Part shown: piece by piece, positions 1 through 10,200 of the stretch
How the letters are laid out: every line of letters starts with the position of its first letter
How positions within the stretch are numbered: the stretch's first letter is position 1
Assembly: GCA_905397405.1 (NCBI GenBank)
Contig: CAJPVJ010000594.1
Location: 1-22,534 of the forward strand
Direction: 5' to 3'
Origin: Oppiella nova
Lineage: Eukaryota; Arthropoda; Arachnida; Sarcoptiformes; Oppiidae
Length of the DNA stretch: 22,534 bases
Notes under the pieces: generated by a model
Database searches by the model: none
What the model was told of the DNA's origin: nothing
Seen by the model: only the letters and a program-made list of their open reading frames with translations
Made by a program: the position numbers and the translations under genes

Positions 1-58
1 TTGTGTAAAGTTTGAAATTTACTTATATTAAACCTTATAAATTTCAAACTTTACACAA
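1..58. repeat. Perfect 20-bp inverted repeat (hairpin)
   Basis: Bases 1-20 are the exact reverse complement of 39-58, with an 18-base AT-rich loop. The left arm starts at the window edge, so the true arms may be longer. The right arm overlaps the last codons and stop of the minus-strand kinase-like exon. It could be a small MITE or the end of a larger element. Confidence 0.8.
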
Positions 59-884
59 AAGCAATGTTTCAAGAAGAAATAAAAGCAATTTTTCAGAGGT
101 ACGTCTCATTCTGGCCTTCCAGATATAATAATCAAAATTAGTAATTAAATTTGTAAACAATGATTTTTTAGTTTTCAAAACATTTGTCAGATTATCGATA
201 CATAACTCCATTTGAATATAAAGACAATTGCATTCAATCCATGAAAAGTAGTATTGAATCACATATTTTGACCGAAGTTTTATTAGACTTCGTGATTCAT
301 TCAAAACATTTTGTTTCTCTTTATCTGTTAAGTCTTAGATGAATTATAAAAATAAAATATATCAATTAATTTTTAAAAATATATAGATATTTTTAATTTA
401 ATTATTTACCAGATAATTTACATTTCTTTAGCGCAAAATGTGTAGCATTTGAAATATTGATTGCTTCAAACACTTCTCCAAAACGACCCTCACCAAGTTT
501 TTTCTTAATTGTGTATGTATTTAATAGTGGCAAATGTTTGATTGTATCTTTAAACAATTATATAAAGTATTTATATTAGGATAATAACATTGTACTAAAA
601 TAACTGGTATAATTTATATTATAGGTTTATATATTTTATATTTAAAAATATTACCATATTCAAGGCTTTTACTTGTTATTTCCGGCACATCAACTGGGGT
701 TTCAATGGGTGTGTTGTGTCCTAACCCGAGAAGTCCCTCACTAATGGTCCCCAAAGAGTAAACCAAACCACCATTTGTTACAACAATCAGTAAGTTTCCG
801 TCGTAAAAAATGTTTTGTTTAAAATCATCCCGTATATTAGCACTGATTTGGTATTTAGATATTTCTAGACATATTTCTTGTGAA
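44..884 (-). CDS. RCC1-repeat plus protein kinase N-lobe, partial
   Basis: Three minus-strand exons join in phase: 884-655, 547-410 and 324 to about 44, with GT-AG introns of 107 and 85 nt. The first encodes an RCC1-type blade, seen as LIVVTNGGLVYSLGT followed by GLLGLGHNTP and then VDVPEI. The second holds a kinase glycine loop, LGEGRFGEVFEA, and the VAIK-type strand as FALKKCKL. The third continues with an alpha-C to beta-5 stretch containing YVIQYYFSWIE and LYIQMELC, resembling the PEK/GCN2/Wee1 group. The order is RCC1 before kinase, the reverse of Nek8/Nek9. No upstream start was found. HRDLK and DFG are absent from the window, and the last 25-30 residues before the stop near 44 look un-kinase-like. 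The gene therefore continues off the left edge or is truncated. Kinase and RCC1 identity is firm; completeness and substrate are unknown. Confidence 0.72.
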
Positions 885-2517
885 CTATTTAATATTTATT
901 AAAAACATTGAATATAAATGTTTTATTATTTAAACATATAGTTCATATATCATAAAACGAACATTATTAATTATATTTTAGTTTATAAATATAAAGTTAA
1001 TTATTTAATAAATATGTTTTTATATTAAATGAGGTATTCACAACAAATGATATTAAATAGTTTATTAAACTAAATATAAGTTGATTTTAAACAATAATTT
1101 TGAAAAATGTACTTTTATTAAGATTATTACGTTTTTATTAATATAAAGTAATATTTATGTTATATTTTATATATATGAATAATATAATCACAGGAATGTC
1201 TTTGTGTACATATATAACATGATTATTGCTAAGTTATTTATCAAAAATAAATCATATTATAAACTTTTATTGCTAAACTACTGCTAAACTAAATTAATAA
1301 TAAGTATTTTGTGTACTTTAAAAAACTTAGTTTAAAAACAAAAATAAATCTTATTATTGTAATTTATTAATAATTAGTAATTTACACAAGTTTTTGCTGC
1401 ATTTATTGAATTTAATTAAACTTGAAATTTGATGTTTTTATTTATTTAAAATTCTATGCAATATCGTAAAAGAATTACCATGTTAATTAAATAATAATTA
1501 AATTTTAACAATATATATTATAATACACTATCTTTTCATAATTACTTTTACTAAAATATGAACATTATAAAATACTATTCTACTTTTGAAACATTAATTA
1601 TTTAATTTAAATTTAGATATATTTTGTTAGGTTATGGTATAATTAACAATAATATTTATTCATAATTATAAATGAGAAATAAATATATGTTTAATGAACT
1701 GTATAATAATATTTTGAAAAACATTAATCTAAAACAGAGTATCTATTAGTGATTGTCAAAAAACAATAGTTTAATTATTATTAACAGAATATTTTTATAT
1801 CTTGGATAACAATTAATATAAGCTTAGAAAAATATTAGGATCATTATTTGAAATATCTTTAAACACATTTAATGAATATATTTGTTATTGAGATACTACT
1901 ATATATCATTAGCTACAATACAATGTTGGTAACAAGTATCATTATCATCATAATAGAGATGTCAAATGTCAGCACAAATTGTCTCGAAAATATTGTAACT
2001 AATTTTAGACAATATTTTTGTTTCAATAGAAATTTCTCTGTAATTGTTATTTCAAGAATAATATATTTTAGGTGCAATACAAACACATAACATTAATTAA
2101 TTACTAATTACAGAAAGTTTGAAAAAATATACTGAATATATTATTTGATTTATAAATACAATGTTATTTATAAATCTATCATTAAACATTAAACAAGAGT
2201 ATCATTAAACAAGAACACTATCAACATATTAGAGATGTCAAGTGTTACCGCAATTTGTTTTGAAAACATTGTATTTTAATTTCGACAATATTTTGTTTCT
2301 ATAGTTTCAGTGTTATTTATATTTTATGAATATTATATGTTGCAACAAGTGCACACATAATACATGTTTGATCTATGCACTTATAATTTACTTTCACTTA
2401 TAAGTTATAACCAACACTGCTATATATCACGGCCATTTCTTAAATAAATAACAAAATTTTTTATAAATTTATTATTTTAAAAATAACGATATATTGACTA
2501 AACTAATTGTGAAAACT
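885..2517. other. AT-rich intergenic region; right part is IR1 5' flank
   Basis: No coding exon is convincing here. The first half is low-complexity AT-rich sequence. From about 1466 it is recognisably similar to the 5' flank of IR2 starting near 7378, for example the shared stretches around TTTTCATAATTACTTTTA and GATGTCAAATGTCAGCA. It therefore belongs to the duplicated block. A 72-codon open frame at 1872-2090 lies inside this non-coding homology and shows no protein-like character. Confidence 0.6.
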
Positions 2518-4470
2518 ATGTGGGATAATTATCGTGTAAAAAGTTGTATTACACTCAATCCCTACCACAACACCACCGATTGGGTCACCAATGCAACAAA
2601 CAGTCCTATTGATGTTATTCTTATAGTATATCCTCCCTTATTGTCGTACAGGGAATGGGAGATCAACACAACTGGCCAGGGTATGAGCAACAATACTTTA
2701 TTATACTATGAATATTGCGGTCCGTTTGTGGTACTCATGAAAGCATTCGCTCAATACATTGGCACTAAGTATACAAATATTTTATAATAACCATGTTTGT
2801 TTTAATAATTATTCAAGAAATTAATATTCTATGTGTTAACAGCTTTATATTCACGACTAACCATAAATCCAGTGCTGAGTATATATCCATTGTTCCGGCA
2901 GTACTCGGAAAGTTAATGTCATCAAGTTTGCCCGAGTTCATTCCATTTCCAATAAATCCAATACAATTTGGTGATGGTGCCACAACCATTGGTTATAACA
3001 TGAGCAGGTTCATCGGGGCAGAGTATGGCGATGTTATTATTAGTAAAATGCATTTAAGTATGAATAATTTTAATTAAATATGATAAAACTAAGAATTTGT
3101 TTCTAGTGGTATATACCAGGTAAACTTATAAAATATGATTTGTCTGTCACTGAACAGCTCCACGATCTCCGTATGAGTTCATCAACTGTTGGGATCACAA
3201 CATATACTTATGGCTCGTATTGTCTCTCATATCGATTGTCGCCGTTATTGGAGTCAAATACCGGTCAATGAATACGTTTCTTAAAGCCCTTTGGGCTTAT
3301 GTTTCGGTGTTATTGTCGGATACGATGCGAATCAAAAATATTTCCGCTATATTTGACAAATTATTTGCCGGCTTATGGCTCATGATTTGTGGGACACTAT
3401 TGCTGTCCTTATATTCGGGGTTCATTTACGACACTCTTATGAGGGCCGATAAGTACGACAAACTCCACACTAAATACGATTTATATTATAAGTCCCATTG
3501 GAAAGACTCAATCATATATACCTATGATTTTGATTTACTTTCGTATTACTTAACCAATTCTCCGCAATACGACAAAATGGCCATGCACTTTGGACCACGA
3601 ATGACATTCACAGATTATCTCTCATGCTTATTTGACACTGAATATCAGATCGAGGTTGAATATATTTAATAATCAATAAGTTGTCAATTAATTATAAATG
3701 ACACATCTATATTTATATAATGTTATAACTTTAAGTTTTTTAGATATTTTCTAGTATACTGGCAAATAATTCGGTTGTAGCTCTACCCAGATTGGTAGCA
3801 TACTATATAATAAACCAAATTGAACAGTTTGTATTAAATGATCCTGGACACCCATTTCGCGGAACTGTTCATAAATGGAAAACGGAAGGCTTAGAGGCGA
3901 CAAAACTATATATCCCTGATACTACCAATATAAGTACAATTTATTATTGGCCAGTTATACATGATATGTTGGACGATTTAAATCACGTGTAAGCAATAGA
4001 TATTAATTATAATATAATTAATATTGTGTTTTATTCGTAATTATTTTAATCTAAATTTAATATACATGATCAGGATAACTAACCTCCAGGAAAATGGTAT
4101 TTACGAATACGAACTGCAAAGGTCTCTTAAACCAAAAGGCTATGGGCGTGATATAGACAAGATTGAAAATGTGCCAGTTAAATATAAGGCCATATCTATC
4201 AATGGGTTAAAAGGGGTATTCTGGGTATTTCTATGGGGACTATTGGTATCCTTTGTTGTGATTATTATCGAAGAATTTAAAGAAGGCTTTAAATATTTCC
4301 ATTTTGAACAAGGTTATCAATTAAAAGTGTATATTCCCTTATGGGTTTATAGATTAAAGGTTTCTATCGGACAAATATTTTTTCCATTATCATTGGAATT
4401 ACTCAAGAATTTTAGGAATACAATGTTAATTATTAAGGTCATATTTGTAGATCTTATTTACTTGTAATTA
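1466..4470. repeat. Segmental duplication copy A (IR1 unit)
   Basis: The segment aligns collinearly with about 7378-10345 through the 5' flank, all six IR exons, the introns and the 3' end. Coding exons are nearly identical, with about five amino-acid differences in the 84 codons of exon 1. Flanks and introns have diverged by many indels. Both copies lie in the same orientation about 2.9 kb apart, with a MITE and a GR gene between them. The boundaries are approximate. Confidence 0.8.
2518..4467 (+). CDS. Ionotropic receptor 1 (IR), probably damaged
   Basis: Divergent ionotropic glutamate receptor-like channel of the arthropod chemosensory IR family, acting in the plasma membrane of sensory neurons. 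Exons read as 2518-2768, 2843-3057, 3107-3119 (doubtful), 3158-3654, 3744-3988 and 4074-4467. Exons 1-2 form the S1 half of the ligand-binding domain, with LLYYEYCGPFVVL and GDVIISKMHL. Exon 4 carries M1 after CWDHNIYLWLV, the pore stretch WAYVSVLLSD and M3 as LFAGLWLMICGTLLLSLYSG. Exon 5 is S2, and exon 6 ends with M4, GVFWVFLWGLLVSFVVIII, then a long tail. The exon 2-3 junction cannot be phased: exon 2 meets a stop soon after MHLSMNNFN, and a segment kept in IR2 is missing. IR1 may therefore be a recent pseudogene or need an unseen splice. ATG 2518 is the first start, but an upstream signal-peptide exon is possible. Confidence 0.75.
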
Positions 4471-4592
4471 ACTATGTATTATAAACAGATTTTGTGGATA
4501 TGGGGTAATAGCTAATATTTATAATAGAAAATAGTAGTATAAATACTATTTAATATTATAATTACAGATCAGATAATTCATCACATTATTAT
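4470..4592 (+). pseudogene. Possible relic of GR terminal exons
   Basis: Bases 4470-4504 match 6671-6705, the penultimate exon end of the GR gene, at 29 of 35 positions without gaps. In the GR frame the segment reads CIINRFCGYG, against FIINRFRGYE in the intact gene. A GT donor follows at the same place in both, and an AG acceptor follows after 63 nt (61 nt in the intact gene). An in-frame stop lies just upstream and the following exon is not preserved, so it is not functional. It overlaps the end of the IR1 copy and is cut by the MITE that starts at 4593. Chance similarity in AT-rich DNA is possible. Confidence 0.4.
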
Positions 4593-4824
4593 GGGATTTG
4601 CTGAACTGGCCCTTATTTCGTGGCCCTTGGCCCACCACTACAGGAAAGCCCACCTAACCTATCCTAACTTATTTACATTATAAGTTGGTTTGTTTCACTG
4701 CAAAACTGGATTGGCTTCACTGTAATACCTGTTAAGTATGTTAGGTTAGGTTAGGCAGGCTTCCCTGTAATAGTGGGCCAATGGGCTAAGGGCCACGAAA
4801 TAAGGGCCAGTTCAGCAATACCCC
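4593..4824. mobile_element. 232-bp hairpin MITE, hAT-like target duplication
   Basis: Near-perfect long terminal inverted repeats are present. Both ends share GCTGAACTGGCCCTTATTTC, then GTGGCCCTT, a CACTA/CACTATTACAGG block and a CCTAACC-rich segment. Flanks are ATTATTAT at 4585-4592 and 4825-4832, compatible with an 8-bp target duplication as in hAT elements, although that sequence is low complexity. There is no coding capacity, so it is non-autonomous. The inner right arm contains three TTAGG units (4741-4755). It is much more GC-rich than its surroundings. Confidence 0.85.
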
Positions 4825-5461
4825 ATTATTATTATTCATTAAAAGGTTTTCTAATATTATTATAACATATTCAGTAATTGTATTATCATAAACTATTTGG
4901 ATATTTTAAACTAAATTAGTTTATTTACTATATCGTTATTTAAAAATAATGTTCAATGTCTAATGGTTTTAAATTATAAGTAGCATATGTTTAATTGGGT
5001 ATTATTACAATTTTGTTAAAATTTATTATAATATAATTTATGTAATACAACAATTCTATCTATAAATAGATATTAAATATTTCAAAATATATTACACAAT
5101 AATCAACATTATATATCCCATTAAAAAGCTAAATATTATTATTAAAGCGTTTTTAGTTTACAGTTATATGTTATAAATTGACCGAGTTTTTAAATATTGT
5201 TACAAACATATTATATAAAATAAATTTGTTTAAATACATTATAAATGTATACATAAAATGATAAAAATATGACAAATGTTTATAGTTATTATCGTGAATA
5301 AAAATGCAATAACATTTTGAATTGCAAACACAATTTCAAAGTTATAATATCTATTAACATTCACAAAGTATTATAATACATTTCTAAATATATTTTTATA
5401 ATTCATAAATGTTAATTTTAATTATTTACAACAGTTTAGTAAATATTCAATTATATGAATA
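4825..5461. other. AT-rich intergenic upstream of GR gene
   Basis: No gene, RNA or strong repeat is visible. This is presumably the 5' flank and promoter region of the GR gene that starts at 5462, but no motif can be singled out in sequence this AT-rich. Confidence 0.5.
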
Positions 5462-6811
5462 ATGATTGAAAATATGGACCTTGATCAACCCATACCCCCT
5501 GAATGGCGTGTAAGGGGTGCTGACAGTCATCTCCACTCAATTGGTTTATCACTATTTAAACCACAATTACATACAAAAAGACGTCTACTCTATCATCCAT
5601 TATTAATAGTTATTATAATGTTAATACATTTATGCAAAAGTATATTATTAGTTTATTATCATGTTAAAACTATTAACCTCTCAAATATGACTTATATATT
5701 GCTTGCTGATCTTGATCATCCATTTGGCACTGGCCATTCAATTAATATAGTAGTAATAATCTCATCAAGTTTTACAATTGGATCACAGCTTATATGTTAC
5801 TATAACTATAGAAATGGTATAAAACCGACGGATTTGAGAGTATTTCATATGATTTGTGGTTTCATTTCACCCAAAGGTATAGGAATTAATGACCAGTTAT
5901 TAGTGTATAGATTATGTAACATCACTAAAATATTAATGAAAGTATCTAGTTTAGTAATATCAATGATAGTCACATTTGGCATATCTTACGTGGGAACAGC
6001 ATTTATAATGTGGAATGATCTAGGTTATTTTATAATAATAGGAATACCCAATTTTATATTTTATATATCATGGGGACTACACGTTTCTAATATCCAGATC
6101 TATCAAAATATTTATTATTTTATAATTACCAATTATTTAACAATAAAAGTTAAGTCACTAAACATGGTTATAATGGATCGTGTTAAAAAATTTCAATATT
6201 TTAATTATTATGAAAACTATTGGTTTATATGTAAATCTATTCGAGAATTGAATGCAATTTATGTGGAAATCAATGAATATAACAGTCATTATTGGTCTCA
6301 ATATTTGGCACTCGTATGGTTTACTCAAGGAATTTCTATTTGCTATTTTTTATATGTATCCATTTTTACGGAAAATTACTTTTTAGTTAAATTACTGACA
6401 TCTTTAATGTCAATTATTTATTTACTGTTATTACTACTAATAATACAAATCTCTTCGCAATTATATAATGAGACGAATAATACATATATTGTGTTGAATT
6501 CATACATAACTCATACAAAGCTAATACCCATTAAAAGCAAACTTAAGGTATGTATGATATAACTAATTATGTACTGTACACACATTCAGTAACATTTTTA
6601 TATCCGTTAAAATAGTTATTGAATACAATGGAGAGAATTGCCGTAAAAAGGGTTGGATTTTATTGTTGGAAACTATTCATAATAAACAGATTCCGTGGAT
6701 ATGAGGTATTGTTGAATATATTTCATAATTGATTTTAAATTAATCTCTTTTTAAATTTATTTGCAGATAATATCTCTTATTTGTATATTATTTCTAAAAA
6801 TATGTAAATAA
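5462..6811 (+). CDS. Gustatory-receptor-like 7TM chemoreceptor
   Basis: Three exons join in phase 0: 5462-6547, 6616-6705 and 6767-6811, giving about 406 residues, the usual GR size. The protein has several hydrophobic helices, for example LLIVIIMLIHLCKSILLVYY near residues 46-65 and LLTSLMSIIYLLLLLLIIQI near 310-330. The short exon 2 holds the conserved C-terminal GR block before helix 7, VGFYCWKLFIINRFRGYE, and exon 3 ends the last helix. GRs are ligand-gated cation channels or receptors for taste and contact chemicals; the ligand here is unknown. A large first exon followed by short 3' exons is the typical GR layout. AATAAA overlaps the stop codon (6808-6813). Either Met 1 or Met 5 could start translation. 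It is paralogous to the partial gene at 21798. Family is confident; subfamily is not assigned. Confidence 0.85.
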
Positions 6812-8179
6812 AACAAATTACTAGCATTCATAATATTTTCTATTTTTGTATAAATATTGTGTCTAATTATAATAATGTAATATTGTAAGCTTTGGCTGAT
6901 CTTGCTAATTGTCAGCACCAATATCTTACGTATTTTCTTAATTAAATATTAAATGAGCTTGTTCATTAAGGTCCAGTAAATTAAAATACACAAGTTTATT
7001 ATTCACAAATTTATTTATTATTTCACTTCAAATAATTTTTACATTCAATTCAAGTACACACATTACATAAGGTATAACTTTCACAATAAAACTGGTCTTA
7101 TGTGCCACTCATAGCCAGTGATCATATAATAGTGGTCTTACTATGGGCTAACTGTCCCATACATTACCTAATGTTCCCTTTTTATAGCAGTGCCCCAACA
7201 AAACCCTTTATGCAAAAACTTGAATTTTAACGGATAATTGTCTCCACTTTCAGGCGCTTTAATACACACAACGAGTGGAACCGATGGGAGGAATGTCTAT
7301 AGAAGTGGTTATAATATGTAATTTTACATAAAGTTATTGTTTTTATTAATTTCAAACCTTATATAATGTAACATTTTAACAGAATTACCATGTTAATGAA
7401 GTAATAATTAAATTTAAACAATAAATTATACACTAACCTTTCATAATTACTTTTATTAAAATATGAATATTATTACGATAATACTAATCTGTTTGTGTAA
7501 CGTTAATTATTTAATTTTAATTTCGATATACAATGATGTAATTAATAATATTTATGCAGATTTGTAAATGAAAAAATAATTATATGTTTAATGTATAGTG
7601 CAAATATAATATAACTATGTTTGGAAAAATATTAAGCTAAATCAATTAGTGATTGTCAAAAATAATAGATTAATTAATAATAAGATAACACTTATATAAT
7701 TTAATTTGGATAACAATTCTCATGGGGTTTGGATGATATTTTGATCATTATATCCAGTATCATTATAACTAATAATTTATTAGTATAATAACTTAGGGAT
7801 GTCAAATGTCAGCAAAATTTGTTTTGAAAACATTGTTTTAGGCAGCATATAGTTTCTATAGAAATAGCGCGATTCTTATGTTATAAATAGTTTTTTTGCA
7901 TACATTTATATTTTACTTATAGGTTAGGTTATATAATATAATATAATAATGAATTTTATTAGTAAATTTGGTTGCAAATTTATTCAATTTACTAATAAAA
8001 TTCATTATTAATATTAAATTATATTATATTACTTATATAAGTTATAGTCATAACAAGCACTTACATAACAAGCATATAAAACATTTAGTTAAATAAATCA
8101 CTTTGTTTGCAATATTTTTTCAAGATTTTATTAAAATCAATAACATTATACTGACATATACAAATTAGTTGTGTAAACT
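6812..8179. other. Intergenic; GC-richer island and IR2 5' flank
   Basis: No gene is supported. Bases about 7070-7310 form an island that is less AT-rich than its surroundings, with no long frame and no clear inverted repeat, perhaps an old insertion. From about 7378 the sequence aligns with the IR1 5' flank (from about 1466), marking the start of duplication copy B. A hairpin insert sits at 7930-8031. Confidence 0.55.
7930..8031. repeat. AT-rich hairpin with 25-bp perfect arms
   Basis: Bases 7944-7968 are the exact reverse complement of 7986-8010, with a 17-base loop, and imperfect AT pairing extends outwards on both sides. The corresponding place in the IR1 flank (about 2330-2400) lacks it, so it looks like a small insertion about 150-250 bp upstream of the IR2 start. 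Confidence 0.7.
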
Positions 8180-10200
8180 ATGTGGGATAATTATCGTGTA
8201 AAAAGTTGTATTACACTCAATCCTTACCAGAAAACCACAGATTGGGTCACCAATGCTACCAACAGTCCTATTGATGTTATTCTTATAGTATATCCTCCCT
8301 TATTGTCGTACAGGGAATGGGAGGTCAACACCACTGACCAGGGTATGAGCAATCATACATTGCTATACTATGAATATTGCGGTCCGTTTGTGGTACTCAT
8401 GAAAGCATTCGCTCAATACATTGGCACTAAGTATACAAATATTTTATTATAACCATGTTTGTTTTGATAATTATTTAAGAAATTAATATTCTATGTGTTA
8501 ATAGCTTTATATTCACGACTAACCATAAATCCAGTGCTGAGTATATATCCATTGTCCCGGAAGTAATTGAAAAGTTGCAGTCATCAAGTTTGCCCGAGTT
8601 CATTCCATTTCCAATAAATCCAATGCAATTTGGTGAGCTTGCAACTATGATGGGTTACAACATGAGCAAGTTCATTGGCGCACAGCATGGTGATGTTATT
8701 ATTAGCAAAATGCATTTAAGTATGAATACGTTTAATTGGCAATGCTTAAATAAGTTACATGATAAAGTTAAACAATAATAATAAAACAAAGTATAAAAGT
8801 TAATAAACTTGATAAGATTTTATTACTAACTGGGATTCCTGGATATGCAGTATATACCATATGAGGTTAGTTTAAATTATTAAATATGATTTGTATATCA
8901 CTAAACAGCCCCACGATCTCCGTATGAGTTCATCGACTGTTGGGATCACAACATATACTTATGGCTCGTATTGTCACTCATATCGATTACCGCCGTTATT
9001 GGAGTTAAATACCGGTCAATAAATACGTTTATGAACGCTCTTTGGGCTTATGTTTCGGTATTATTGTCGGATACGATGCGAATCAAAAAGATTTCAGCCA
9101 TTTCATATGATAAATTATTTGCCGGATTATGGCTCATGATTTGTGGGACACTATTGCTGTCCCTATACTCGGGGTTCACATACGACACGCTTATGAGGGC
9201 CGACACGTACGACAAACTTCACACTAAATACGATTTGTATTATAAATCTCATTGGAAACAATCGCTCATTTATACCTATGATTTCGATTTACTTGACTAT
9301 TACTTAACCAATTCTCCCGAATATGATAAAATGGCCTTGCACTTTGGACCACGAATGATAGTCACTGATTATCTCTCATGCTTATTTGACACTGAATATC
9401 AGATTGAGGTTGTATATATTTAATGATAAATAAGTTATCAATTAATTATGAATGATACATTTAAATTTATATAATGTTATAACAAGTTTAATTTTTAGAT
9501 TGTCTCCAGTATATTGGTAAATAATTCTGTTATAGCTCTACCCAGATTAATTGCATATTATGTAATAAACCAAATTGAGCAATATGTGTTAGATGATCCT
9601 GGACACCCATTTCGCGACACTGTTCATATATGGAAAACGGAGGGCTTAGAGGCAACAAAACTCTATATCCCTGATACTACCAATATAACCATAATTTATT
9701 ATTGGCCAGTTATATATGATGTGTTGGTCGATTTAAATCATGTGTAAGCAATAGATATTTGTGCGACCAATCCCAATAGTGTATCTGAAAAATGGTTTAA
9801 TCTTAATCTTCATTAAGGGTAATATTGAAAGATTAAGATTAAAGCATTTTTCTGACACACTATTGGGATTGGCTTATCAGATATTATTTATAATTAATAT
9901 TGTGATGTATATGTAATTAATTTAATATTTATTTAAAAATATATTGTCAGGATAACAAACCTCCATGAAAATGGTATTTACGAATACGAAGTTCAAAAAT
10001 CTCTTAAACCAAAAGGCTATGGACGTGATATAGACAAGATTGAAAATGTTCAAGTTATATGTAATGCTATATCAATTAATGGCTTGAACGGTGTATTCTG
10101 GTTATTCTTATGGGGACTATTGGTTGCAATTGTTGTGATTATTATCGAAGAATTTAAACATTTTTTATATATCGATATTTTGAACAAGTATATCTATTAA
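8180..10200 (+). CDS. Ionotropic receptor 2 (IR), near-complete model
   Basis: Closest paralogue of IR1. A fully phased model is possible: 8180-8430, 8505-8766, 8851-8869, 8909-9408, 9499-9743 and 9951-10200, giving 508 residues. S1 includes YEYCGPFVVLMKAF and GDVIISKMHL. The 19-nt microexon gives YIPYEV, the usual end of S1, and is preceded by a perfect TACTAAC branch-point sequence 20 nt upstream. Exon 4 has M1 (LWLVLSLISITAVIGV), pore (WAYVSVLLSD) and M3 (LFAGLWLMICGTLLLSLYSG). Exons 5-6 give S2 and M4, GVFWLFLWGLLVAIVVIII. The microexon donor (A|GTTTAA) is weak. After M4 a net one-base loss relative to IR1 ends the protein early at 10200, shortening only the cytoplasmic tail. Role inferred: chemosensory channel subunit; ligand unknown. 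Confidence 0.8.
9760..9878. mobile_element. 119-bp full-length hairpin MITE in IR2 intron
   Basis: Almost the whole element folds on itself. The left arm CCAATCCCAATAGTGT followed by GAAAAATG and TTTAATCTTAATCTT is mirrored by the right arm. It is flanked by AGATATT at 9753-9759 and 9879-9885. The paralogous IR1 intron has a single AGATATT at the same place (about 4000) and no insert, which shows both the insertion and the target duplication (7 bp). There is no coding capacity. Confidence 0.88.

Noticed and set aside
1872-2090. 72-codon open frame on the plus strand
   Set aside because: It lies in the duplicated non-coding flank, its counterpart near 7750-7900 is not open, and its composition is just AT-rich translation.
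4741-4755. TTAGG repeats as a telomere or internal telomere tract
   Set aside because: Only three units, inside a MITE arm and mirrored by the other arm.
7070-7310. GC-richer island as a gene or MITE
   Set aside because: No sustained frame, no convincing splice structure and no clear inverted repeat.
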